From Nitrospira sp. CG24D (GTDB lineage Bacteria; Nitrospirota; Nitrospiria; Nitrospirales; Nitrospiraceae): 64,000 nucleotides of DNA. Made by a program: the position numbers and the translations under genes. The notes beneath the pieces were generated by a model that did not search any database, had not been told where the DNA came from, and worked only from the letters and a program-made list of their open reading frames with translations. Shown piece after piece: positions 56,306 through 64,000 of the stretch (position 1 is the stretch's first letter; each line of letters opens with the position of its first letter). The DNA lies in the NCBI GenBank assembly GCA_002869855.2, contig NEWQ02000015.1, positions 173,696 through 237,695 on the forward strand, written 5' to 3'.

Positions 56306-57622
56306 TCAGGCCTCGAACTCACTGTAGGCGACGATGCGGCCGGTGGTGCTTGGAGCTGTGTTAGCCGAAGCGATCTGAATGGTCCCGCGTTTGACCATGT
56401 TGCCGCCCTCCCCTTTCGCTTCGTAGAGCGCGCGGTAGGCGGCTTTTGTCACGAGGGTGAGCGAGAGGTGTGGCGCGGTCGGTTCTGCGACTCCGATGCT
56501 GAGGGTGATGGAAAGGTCGATGTCTTTCGATCCGGGTGTAGACGAGCGGCTCCCTTCCCAGACACGAGTCTGTTTGCGAAGTCGCAGTGTGGTCTTTCCA
56601 ACGGCCTTGCGAATCTGTTCGAGCGTGGCGAGGGTGTCTATCGCCGCTCTGGAATAAAACACCACGGTAAACTCGTCGCCGGTAAGCCGGAAGACTTTCC
56701 CGCTTCCTGCCGTCGCCATGATTTTCGGCGCCACGAGGCGCAGCACTTGTTCCGCGACAGTCTTCCCGTACTGGTTCTGATACTGTTTGAGTTGATCCAC
56801 CCCGACGATTGCCATCACGTATTTCTCTCCCAGCCTCGCAATCGTTTCGTTGTAGGCCAGGCGGCCAAGCGCGCCGGTCAGTTCATCACGATAGGTGCGT
56901 TGATGAGACGCATGCACGAGAGAGAGGAAGAGCGTGAGGCCTGCGGCGGACAGGAAATTTGTGGGGTTCCACCCGTATTGGATGCCGTGGACGGCGAGGA
57001 AGGTTGTCAGAATCGCCCAGGCCGCCCCGCCGTCGAGCGGGTCGTGATAGAGCAGGGATCTAGCGGTCAATAACAACAGGGCACTGACGAATGCTAGCAC
57101 GGCCGGCTGTGGCAGCGGTGTCCATTCGGAGATTGAGAGAGGTATGAGCGGGAGTTGGAACGCGGCGGTCAGCGGGCTGGTCAGATCAGTCTGCACGGAC
57201 AGACTGAGCCACAGGACAAGCAGGGGCTGACTCAAGACGAGAAGCAAGCTCAGGAGTCCTCTCCAGCTCGAGACATTGCCTTCTTTGACCAACGAGAGCG
57301 CGAGCAGATTCACTGGCGCCAGGAATGTGGCGATCGCAAATAGGACCGGGCCTGGCGCTTCGGGACTTGAATCGGATGGAGGAAACCAGAAGATTCCACG
57401 GTCGAGACAGACGAGGACCAAGAGCGAAAGAATCAGACGGCTGCTGGAGAGATACCAGCCGAAGACGATGCCGAATCCCAGCACGATAACCGGGAGCGCT
57501 GAAACCGGCCCCTGCACCCACGCCGGGAGGCCGTGCGGCCGAAGGAAGCCGATCGCCAAGAGCAGAACAATTCCGCCGGGAGCGAAAAATTCCCAGGTAC
57601 GTTTGAACGTTGAGCCAGCCAT
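56306..57622 (-). CDS. membrane protein with degenerate GGDEF domain
   Basis: The 438-residue protein has about eight membrane helices (residues 15-235) and a C-terminal GGDEF-like domain (DELTGALGRLAYNE onward). The signature is TGDEF (314-318), and three other active-site positions differ from diguanylate cyclases: the first metal Asp is Gly274 (VGVDQLK), the Asn of the IND motif is Gln282, and the later Asp is Glu291. It may be an inactive receptor or regulator rather than a c-di-GMP synthase. The start is an ATG without a strong ribosome site. Confidence 0.82.
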   Translation of the reverse strand: MAGSTFKRTWEFFAPGGIVLLLAIGFLRPHGLPAWVQGPVSALPVIVLGFGIVFGWYLSSSRLILSLLVLVCLDRGIFWFPPSDSSPEAPGPVLFAIATFLAPVNLLALSLVKEGNVSSWRGLLSLLLVLSQPLLVLWLSLSVQTDLTSPLTAAFQLPLIPLSISEWTPLPQPAVLAFVSALLLLTARSLLYHDPLDGGAAWAILTTFLAVHGIQYGWNPTNFLSAAGLTLFLSLVHASHQRTYRDELTGALGRLAYNETIARLGEKYVMAIVGVDQLKQYQNQYGKTVAEQVLRLVAPKIMATAGSGKVFRLTGDEFTVVFYSRAAIDTLATLEQIRKAVGKTTLRLRKQTRVWEGSRSSTPGSKDIDLSITLSIGVAEPTAPHLSLTLVTKAAYRALYEAKGEGGNMVKRGTIQIASANTAPSTTGRIVAYSEFEA

Positions 57623-57930
57623 TCGGGTGTTCTCACAGCATGAACCCGAACAGGAGTGAGCGAGAATCGTACCAGCGGAGGCCGATATATGGCCGAGGTA
57701 CCCTGAAAAATGTACGTACTTCTGAGGTTTTACAAGCGCGAGGATTGGCGGGACGCCGTTATCCTCCTTCTCTGCTGGGGAGAGCCGTCAGGCTGTTCTG
57801 AATTGGACGCCCTGGCAGGTTCCTGGGTGAGAAGCACGCAGGCCGCATAGGAGCCGTATCGCGGCGTTCGAGCCGGCACGTGCAGGGCGAGCGGATTGGA
57901 TAGCGCAACGATATTCGTGAGTAGTTCAGT
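57623..57930. other. intergenic gap without a supported gene
   Basis: Between rnd and the GGDEF gene (both minus). A 67-codon minus frame is open at 57759-57962 but overlaps rnd and has no ribosome site. I see no clear hairpin or promoter. Confidence 0.4.
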
Positions 57931-59109
57931 CTAAGACCAGGTGAGCCTTCCCGAGGTAGCATCGATTTTCACCGCGACCTCCCCGTTCAACACTTGAAGC
58001 AGCAGGTTCCCGAGGAGGGTTCTCCGCCAGCCTCGCAAGAGAGGAAGGTCGGGCGTAGTGCCCTGAGCCCGCGCATCGACCAGCGCCTGGATATCGGCAG
58101 TCGTCGCGAGCAAAGTGGGCGCGATTTCTTGATCGGCGGATTGGGCCTTCATTACGGACTGAAGTAATTCCACCAAACCGGTCGATTCCGGCTCAGGCTT
58201 ACGGTCCTTGGGGACCTCCGGCCAGGCGGAAGCGGGAAGCGCGTTGGCGGCGTGAATCGTTTTCAGGATCGTCTCGCCGTGCCGGTCTGCTTCCGATCCA
58301 TGGAGTCCGCGTACGGCGCGCAATTCATCGACCGAGCGTGGTGGATGGCGGGCGACCTGCAGGAGGACTTCGTCTCGCATCACGCGGCCGCGGGGCACAT
58401 TGCGGCGTTTGGCTTCGCTCTCGCGCCAGGCAGCAAGCTCTCGCAGGACGGCGGCAGACTTCGGTTTCAAGCTGTCCCATCCGCGAATACGCTGGTAGCG
58501 CTCCTGCGGTTCGCGGCGCGTGTCGCCGACGATCGTTTCCAGTCTGGAGAATTCTTCGTGGGCCCATTCACTCCTCCCGAGCTTGGTAAGGCGCGTGCGC
58601 AGATGGTCATGAATGCCCAGCAGGAATTCGACATCTTCCAGGGCATAGGCGAGTTGATCGGTCGACAGTGGTCGCGCGCTCCAATTGGTGAAGGTGTGGG
58701 CTTTCGCGAGCTTTTTCCCGTGGACGCGTAAGACCAGATTGGCATAGGCGACTTGCGCGCCATACCCCACCATGGCGGCGGCTATCTGCGTATCGAAAAA
58801 CGGCTTGGGAATCGTCCCCGCGTGGGTGGCAAAGAGATCAAGGTCTTGCCGGCCCGCATGAACAATCTTTTCCACGTCCGGATTGCGGACAATGTCCCAG
58901 AACGGTTGCAGGGCGGATGACTGCTGAACCGCCGGAAAGTCGATGATGGCGGACTGAGTTTCGGTGGCGACCTGAATGAGTTCAAGCCGTGGGACAAAAC
59001 TCTCTTCTCCGACAAACTCGGTGTCGAGGGCCAGGCGTGACGCGGTGGCCAGGTGATCGCACAAACGCTCAAGCCCGTCTGCAGTGGTGATGTATTGTGT
59101 GGAGTCCAC
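57931..59109 (-). CDS. rnd: ribonuclease D
   Basis: RNase D trims the 3' ends of tRNA precursors. The 392-residue protein has the DEDD exonuclease pattern: LDTEFVGEE (Asp29, Glu31), HAGRQDLDLF (Asp near residue 88) and YALEDVEFLLGIHDHL (the third Asp). A C-terminal HRDC-like domain follows (WRESEAKRRNVPRGRVMRDE). The start is GTG at 59109 with GGAG upstream. The J-domain protein gene lies just upstream, 14 bases away. Confidence 0.94.
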   Translation of the reverse strand: MDSTQYITTADGLERLCDHLATASRLALDTEFVGEESFVPRLELIQVATETQSAIIDFPAVQQSSALQPFWDIVRNPDVEKIVHAGRQDLDLFATHAGTIPKPFFDTQIAAAMVGYGAQVAYANLVLRVHGKKLAKAHTFTNWSARPLSTDQLAYALEDVEFLLGIHDHLRTRLTKLGRSEWAHEEFSRLETIVGDTRREPQERYQRIRGWDSLKPKSAAVLRELAAWRESEAKRRNVPRGRVMRDEVLLQVARHPPRSVDELRAVRGLHGSEADRHGETILKTIHAANALPASAWPEVPKDRKPEPESTGLVELLQSVMKAQSADQEIAPTLLATTADIQALVDARAQGTTPDLPLLRGWRRTLLGNLLLQVLNGEVAVKIDATSGRLTWS

Positions 59110-59123
59110 GGACGTTCTGTCTC

Positions 59124-59753
59124 CTACTCGGTTGGACGATAGGGGTGGTCGGCCTGGGGCATCGGTTCGACGTTGCTCAGGCTCAAATATTCTTTCAAAA
59201 ACTGATAGGCCTCCAGCATCCGCCGTAACGCCGGCTCGGAACTCCGGTCGCCATGGTTCGAATCGGGATGGAGCTGCTTCGCTTTCTGTCTGAACGCCGC
59301 GGTCACATCCGCGAGCGAACTGCCGAACTCGACGCCCATGATCGCATAAGCGTCCACCGCGTTGTTAATGCCGGCGCCGCCCTGGGAAAGATCCCCGCCT
59401 CCGCTGGCGGCTTTGAGCATGTCGGCGAGGCTGATCTTCTTGCGTCGCCGCCTCGGCCGTTCTCGAATTTCACTGTCGAACTCGTCCCAGCGGTCTTCGA
59501 CAAACTCCAGGCGCGATTCCAGGCGCATCGCGCCGGAGAGATCGCGGACGACCCCCAGCTCATCGTCGATCTCAATCAGCGACCGAATCACTTCTTCCAA
59601 CCCTTGTTCGACCCGGAAGAAGCTATCGACGCGGGACTCCATCATCGTATCGACGGCGAGTTCGAGACTGGTCTCGGTCTTGAGGCGCAGCGAATCGATC
59701 CGCTGCCGCATCCCTCGCTGAAACTTGATAAATTTGCTTTGTGTAAAAGGCAT
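59124..59753 (-). CDS. protein with C-terminal J-domain
   Basis: The 209-residue protein has a charged helical N-terminus and middle (ERPRRRRKKISLADML) and a J-domain at about residues 135-195 containing the essential HPD (QLHPDSNHGD). J-domains stimulate DnaK ATPase; here the domain is at the C-terminus rather than the N-terminus, which is less common. DnaK itself is not in the window. The ATG at 59753 is preferred to one at 59780, but neither has a clear ribosome site. Confidence 0.85.
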   Translation of the reverse strand: MPFTQSKFIKFQRGMRQRIDSLRLKTETSLELAVDTMMESRVDSFFRVEQGLEEVIRSLIEIDDELGVVRDLSGAMRLESRLEFVEDRWDEFDSEIRERPRRRRKKISLADMLKAASGGGDLSQGGAGINNAVDAYAIMGVEFGSSLADVTAAFRQKAKQLHPDSNHGDRSSEPALRRMLEAYQFLKEYLSLSNVEPMPQADHPYRPTE

Positions 59754-59870
59754 GGTCGGCCGGTCCACCGGCCGCGGCATTGTAGCACAGTGTGGTTCCC
59801 GGCCAGTAGAGGGCCACTGTCTAGATTAGGATGCTGCCGGCGTTCAAAGAATGGCCGGAACGCGGGTGAA

Positions 59871-61313
59871 TCATTCTGAGGTTGGCGGGCTGTTCGCCGA
59901 GGTCCGTCTGCGCGCCACGCCGCTCTCGCGCGCGGCTGCTGCCACGGCCCGGGCGACCTGCGGGACGACGGTTTTATCGAAGAGGCTGGGAATGATGTAG
60001 TCCTCGCTTAAGGCATTTGCCGGAATTGCTCGGGCGATGGCGTTCGCCGCGGCCAGCTTCATGGCCTCATTGATCTGGCTGGCTTGAACGTCGAGCGCGC
60101 CGCGGAAGATGCCGGGGAAGGCAAGTGCGTTATTGATCTGATTGGGGAAATCGGATCGCCCGGTGGCAAAGATGCGACAGTGCGAGGCGGCGAGTTCCGG
60201 CGATACTTCCGGATCCGGGTTCGCCATGGCAAAGACAATGCGCTCGGGAGACATCAGCTCAAGGTCTTCGGCAGTCAGAATATTTCCGACCGAGAGCCCG
60301 ATAAAGACGTCGGCGCCCTTCAGCGCATCGCGCAAGGTTCCGGCGGGGGTCTCACGGGTTAAGCAGGCCGTCAGATCGGTTCGACAGGCGTGTAGTTGCT
60401 CCGGGCTGCCGGACAGGATGATGCCTTCTTTATCGCATCCCAACAGATGCGAGACGCCCGCCGCCAGTAACATCCGGCAGCAGGCTGTACCGGCGGCGCC
60501 CAGGCCGTTGACGACCACGCGGATGTCCCCGATCCGTCTGTCTGTGACGAGCAGCGCGTTGGTCAGAGCGGCGAGAATCACCACCGCCGTGCCGTGCTGA
60601 TCGTCGTGCATCACCGGAATATCGAGTGACGCCTTCAGCCGTCGTTCGATGTCAAAACAGCGGGGCGCACTGATGTCTTCCAGATTGATCGCGCCGAATC
60701 CCGGCGCGATGCCTTGGATGATGCGGACGATATCATCCGGGTCCTGCGTGTTCAGGCACAGCGGCCAGGCATCGATCCCGGCCAGTTCCTTGAACAACAT
60801 CACCTTGCCTTCCATCACCGGCAGAGCCGCTTCGGGACCGAGGTTGCCGAGTCCCAACACGGCAGATCCGTCCGTCACCACCGCGACGCTATTACTCTTG
60901 CTGGTGAACGCATAGACTTTGGATTTATCCCGTGCGATAGCCTGGGAGACTCGTCCCACCCCCGGGGTGTAGACCATTGAGAGGATGTTTCTGGTATTGA
61001 TCGGGATCTTGCCTTCGACGCGAATCTTGCCGCCGAGGTGTAACAGAAATATCCGGTCGGAAGCTGATAGCACGGTCACATCAGGAAGGGCGCTCAGCCG
61101 GGCCAAGACCTTCTCGCCATGGGATTCATTGTGCACATCGAAGGTGACGTCCCGAACCATTTGGGTTTTGGTCGCCGAGACAATATCCACCGCGCCGAGA
61201 TTGGCTCCCTCATCGGCCAGCAAGGCCGCCACGCGGGCGAAGATGCCGGGCGTGTTGGCGAGTTCCAGTCTGACGGTGAGGCGATAGTTGGAATAGGGGC
61301 CGATTTCAGCCAT
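59871..61313 (-). CDS. malic enzyme with N-terminal ACT domain
   Basis: NAD(P)-malic enzyme decarboxylates malate to pyruvate. The 480-residue protein has an N-terminal ACT-like domain (residues 9-85, VRLELANTPGIFARVAALLADEGANL) fused to the malic domain (VYTPGVGRVSQAIA, GLGNLGPEAALPVMEGK, MHDDQHGTAVV) and the NAD(P)-binding domain (NGLGAAGTACCRML). ACT domains often bind amino acids, so the enzyme may be allosterically controlled by one. A GAGGT site precedes the ATG. Confidence 0.93.
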   Translation of the reverse strand: MAEIGPYSNYRLTVRLELANTPGIFARVAALLADEGANLGAVDIVSATKTQMVRDVTFDVHNESHGEKVLARLSALPDVTVLSASDRIFLLHLGGKIRVEGKIPINTRNILSMVYTPGVGRVSQAIARDKSKVYAFTSKSNSVAVVTDGSAVLGLGNLGPEAALPVMEGKVMLFKELAGIDAWPLCLNTQDPDDIVRIIQGIAPGFGAINLEDISAPRCFDIERRLKASLDIPVMHDDQHGTAVVILAALTNALLVTDRRIGDIRVVVNGLGAAGTACCRMLLAAGVSHLLGCDKEGIILSGSPEQLHACRTDLTACLTRETPAGTLRDALKGADVFIGLSVGNILTAEDLELMSPERIVFAMANPDPEVSPELAASHCRIFATGRSDFPNQINNALAFPGIFRGALDVQASQINEAMKLAAANAIARAIPANALSEDYIIPSLFDKTVVPQVARAVAAAARESGVARRRTSANSPPTSE

Positions 61314-61426
61314 AGAGGGACCTCAGTGAAATCTCACTGAATAGCCTATCACATCTATCGTCCAACCTCGGGGACCAAGGTTGATGTGGCCGGGGGATGA
61401 CTCTCTCATTTTTGCGAGCAACGGAG

Positions 61427-61455
61427 TTGACTTTGTACATATCTTTGGCATACCG
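61427..61455 (+). promoter_or_regulatory. candidate promoter of the repeat-protein gene
   Basis: TTGACT (61427-61432) and a weak ATACCG (61450-61455) lie 17 bases apart. The leader would be about 66 bases. Confidence 0.3.
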
Positions 61456-61527
61456 TGCGAAGAAATTTGCCTGATCGTGACAGGCACTCATTCCAAACTT
61501 TCAAAACCTTTCAGGGGGAGAACAGTT

Positions 61528-61737
61528 ATGAAGAGCATGTTGATGGCAATCATGGCAGTCGCAATTGCAGTGACGTTCAGCGCGCCGTCCTTCGCCGGCG
61601 AAGAGAAGAAGAAGGAAGAGAAGAAGGGCGGCCACGTCGTCGTGTTCGGCGAAGAGAAGAAGAAGGAAGAAAAGAAGGGCGGCCACGTGGTGTTCGGCGA
61701 AGAGAAGAAGAAGGAAGAGAAGAAGGGCGGTCACTGA
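61528..61737 (+). CDS. small exported Lys/Glu/His tandem-repeat protein
   Basis: The 69-residue protein has a signal peptide (cleaved after SFA, residue 23). The mature part is made of three near-identical copies of EEKKKEEKKGGHVVVFG, the last cut after GGH. No family is recognised. One His per repeat and a high charge suggest metal or polyanion binding, but that is speculation. GGGGGAG precedes the ATG and a strong terminator follows, so it is a single-gene unit likely to be well expressed. Confidence 0.8.
   Translation: MKSMLMAIMAVAIAVTFSAPSFAGEEKKKEEKKGGHVVVFGEEKKKEEKKGGHVVFGEEKKKEEKKGGH
61597..61734 (+). repeat. three tandem in-frame repeats (51, 48 and 39 bp)
   Basis: Units at 61597-61647, 61648-61695 and 61696-61734 begin with GGCGAAGAGAAGAAGAAGGA and differ at only a few positions. 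The second lacks one codon (VVF instead of VVVF) and the third ends at the stop codon. Near-identity at DNA level implies recent duplication or gene conversion. Confidence 0.95.
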
Positions 61738-61789
61738 TCGACCGACACCGCTGAGGTGTCGTCCATCTGTGCCTCTGACTGAATATGTC

Positions 61790-61827
61790 AAAAGGCCTAC
61801 GGTCCTCATGATCGTAGGCCTTTTTTC
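61790..61827 (+). terminator. intrinsic terminator after the repeat-protein gene
   Basis: AAAAGGCCTACG pairs with CGTAGGCCTTTT around a 10-base loop and continues into TTTTTTCTTT. A strong Rho-independent terminator on the plus strand. Confidence 0.88.
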
Positions 61828-61838
61828 TTTCTGCGACG

Positions 61839-61868
61839 TTGACCCTCCTCACGCGGCGATGCTACGGT
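61839..61868 (+). promoter_or_regulatory. candidate promoter of truncated yyaL
   Basis: TTGACC (61839-61844), 18 bases, then TACGGT (61863-61868). The ATG at 61875 follows the -10 by six bases, so the transcript could be leaderless. Confidence 0.35.
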
Positions 61869-62459
61869 GCAATCATGTCATCGACATCTGATCGCAAGCC
61901 GAATCGCCTGCATACTGAGACCAGTCCCTATCTCCTTCAGCACGCCTACAACCCGGTTGATTGGTATCCCTGGGGCCCGGAGGCGTTGACTGCCGCCAGG
62001 TCATCGAACACACCGATCCTGTTGTCGATCGGCTACTCGGCCTGTCACTGGTGCCATGTGATGGAGCGGGAGTCGTTTGAGAACGAGGCGATTGCCGCCA
62101 TCATGAATCGCCATTTTATCTGCATCAAAGTGGATCGGGAGGAACGGCCGGATCTCGATGAGATTTACATGGCGGCGACGGTGGCGATGAACAACGGTCA
62201 GGGCGGCTGGCCCATGACAGTGTTTCTCACGCCGGATCAGGAGCCGTTTTTCGCAGGGACCTATTTCCCTCCGGAAGACCGTTGGGGCCGGCCCGGGTTC
62301 GGCACGTTGCTCAAAAAGATCGCTGACTACTGGGAGAAAGATGCGGCGGGTGTCCGGACTCAAGCGAAAGAAATGACGGAGCGGTTAAAAGGCGAAGGCC
62401 GGATTCCCTCCCCTATCTCTGTCAGTGAATCGGTCCTGGACGATGCCGTTACACAATTC

Positions 62460-62737
<278 letters not shown>

Positions 62738-62747
<10 letters not shown>

Positions 62748-63355
62748 ACGGTGCTCTCAGACTGCCGTGCGCGAAGGAGTTCCTTGGCTTGCAGAAACGC
62801 CTTTGCGCGATGACTGATACGATTTTTCTGCTCAGCAGAAATCTCTGCTAACGTCGCCTTCAACTCCGGCACATAGAAGAGCGGATCATATCCGAATCCT
62901 TTTGATCCACTGGCCTTCTCCGCAATATACCCGGTCAAAACCCCTTGCGTCACCTGAACGGGTTCGCCTGGTATAGCGATGGCCGCTACCGTGATAAATC
63001 GAGCGGTCCGTCGTTTCTGCGGAACGCCCTCGAGTTCCTGAACCAGCTTGCGACAATTGTCTTCGTAGGTTGCGTGCTCCCCCGCATAACGGGCTGCATA
63101 GGCGCCAGGCCTGCCATCCAATGCGTCCACTTCCAACCCGGTATCGTCGGCCACGGCCGTCAGCCCCGTTACCCTCGCAATCTCGCAGGCCTTCTTGATG
63201 GCATTGGCTTCACAAGTCGTACCGTCTTCTTCAACCTCAAGTGCGTCAGGAAAATCAGCTAACGTGCGGATCCGAATGCCCAGATCGCCAAGCAAAGCCG
63301 CTAATTCTTCGACTTTGTGCCTATTTCTCGTCGCGAGGACGACTTCTGAAATCAC
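62738..63355 (-). CDS. rdgB: XTP/dITP diphosphatase
   Basis: RdgB/Ham1 hydrolyses non-canonical purine triphosphates to keep them out of DNA and RNA. The 205-residue protein has [15 protein letters not shown], the metal-binding [17 protein letters not shown] and [11 protein letters not shown], as in the family. Its TAG stop lies within the 5' acceptor stem of tRNA-Pro, so tRNA processing must cut close to the coding end. It follows rph by nine bases, forming an rph-rdgB pair common in bacteria. Confidence 0.96.
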
Positions 63356-63364
63356 AGTAGCCTG

Positions 63365-64000
63365 TTAGTCCAATGATCCGATCAGTTCTTTTTGAATAGC
63401 GGTGAGACGCTGGATCGCCTGCCAACCGAGATTTAAAAACTCATCCATATCCTGCTTGGCAAAGGGAGTCTTTTCCGCAGTTCCTTGAACTTCGACATAC
63501 CGACCTCGGCCGGTCATTACGAGATTCATATCTACTTCAGCCATGGAGTCTTCGGTATAGGCCAAATCCACCATGACTTCTCCGCCGACTTTACCGACAC
63601 TGATAGCCGCCAGATAGTCAGTCAGCGGAAGGCGCTTAATCAAATCCTTCTTTTTCAACACGGTGAACGCGTCTGCCAGCGCAATGAACGCCCCGGTAAT
63701 CGAAGCAGTTCTCGTTCCTCCGTCGGCTTGAATCACGTCACAGTCGATCCAAATACTCCGCTCCCCCATTTGCGTCATGTCAGTCACCGACCGCAATGCT
63801 CGGCCAACCAAGCGCTGAATCTCCAACGTTCTTCCGCCCTGCTTTCCCTTGACGGCTTCACGAGAAGTGCGCTCATGGGTCGCACGGGGAAGCATGGAAT
63901 ACTCGGCAGTCACCCACCCGCTTCCCTTGCCTTTGAGAAACGGGGGAACTTTCTCTTCGATCGACGCCGTGCAAATGACCTTGGTATCCCCCATTTCAAT
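63365..64000 (-). CDS. rph: ribonuclease PH, 5' end beyond the window
   Basis: RNase PH is a phosphorolytic 3' exonuclease that trims tRNA ends. The visible part covers [39 protein letters not shown], the phosphate-site segment GRALRSVTD, the metal-site segment [22 protein letters not shown], and the C-terminus. The N-terminal 30 or so residues that precede IEMGDTK lie outside the window, so the ATG at 63994 is internal. rdgB lies nine bases downstream. Confidence 0.95.
   Translation of the reverse strand: MEMGDTKVICTASIEEKVPPFLKGKGSGWVTAEYSMLPRATHERTSREAVKGKQGGRTLEIQRLVGRALRSVTDMTQMGERSIWIDCDVIQADGGTRTASITGAFIALADAFTVLKKKDLIKRLPLTDYLAAISVGKVGGEVMVDLAYTEDSMAEVDMNLVMTGRGRYVEVQGTAEKTPFAKQDMDEFLNLGWQAIQRLTAIQKELIGSLD

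Noticed and set aside
57759-57962. 67-codon minus frame overlapping rnd
   Set aside because: Arg/Pro-rich composition, no ribosome site, and it overlaps the end of a certain gene.

Overview
The window looks like chromosomal DNA of a Nitrospira-type bacterium (phylum Nitrospirota). This is an inference from the moderately high GC, the Gram-negative envelope genes (lipoproteins, outer-membrane barrel, HtrA), the c-type cytochrome and di-heme peroxidase pair, and many small lineage-restricted proteins. No rRNA gene is present to confirm it. Nearly all of the window is coding, with short gaps and many ATGA or GTGA stop/start overlaps. I see no phage, insertion sequence, CRISPR array or defence island.

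Layout. 1-9.2 kb: envelope and redox accessory genes. These are a two-gene operon of a giant TPR protein and a secreted partner, a small exported protein, a c-type cytochrome facing a MauG-like peroxidase, an SDR, and a lipoprotein overlapping an outer-membrane barrel. 9.4-22.4 kb: purH, a coiled-coil lipoprotein, the rsmD-coaD-aspartate aminotransferase operon with an FmdB protein downstream, radC, a degenerate EF-G paralogue, htrA, a stand-alone RCK_C protein, pgm and a globin. 22.7-32.9 kb: a tight apbC-Rieske-X-Y-lipA operon, a fatty-acid desaturase, putA, a secreted protein, SDR-bioD and thiE. 32.9-46.2 kb: a long minus-strand housekeeping run in transcription order clpC, tsaD, hflX, nth, yicC, gmk, rpoZ, coaBC, TPR, aroQ, efp, accB, accC. 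46.4-64 kb: nadK, an FAD oxidoreductase, a membrane spermidine-synthase-like protein, fumC, hsp20, citrate synthase, small exported proteins, an ArsC-like protein, a degenerate GGDEF protein, rnd, a J-domain protein, an ACT-malic enzyme, a Lys/His repeat protein, a truncated YyaL, tRNA-Pro, rdgB and a partial rph.

Functionally the window mixes central carbon metabolism (fumC, citrate synthase, malic enzyme, pgm, putA), cofactor synthesis (lipoate, biotin, CoA, thiamine, NADP) and translation or RNA care (EF-P, TsaD, HflX, RNase D, RNase PH, RsmD). The points most worth checking are: HflX has a conserved N-terminus that starts without ATG, GTG or TTG; an EF-G paralogue has lost its GTPase signature residues; a GGDEF protein has a degraded active site; two unknown genes sit inside an Fe-S/lipoate operon; YyaL is cut short beside tRNA-Pro; a small secreted Lys/His repeat protein is present; and several start codons lie about 6-9 nt after a -10 box, which suggests leaderless mRNAs.
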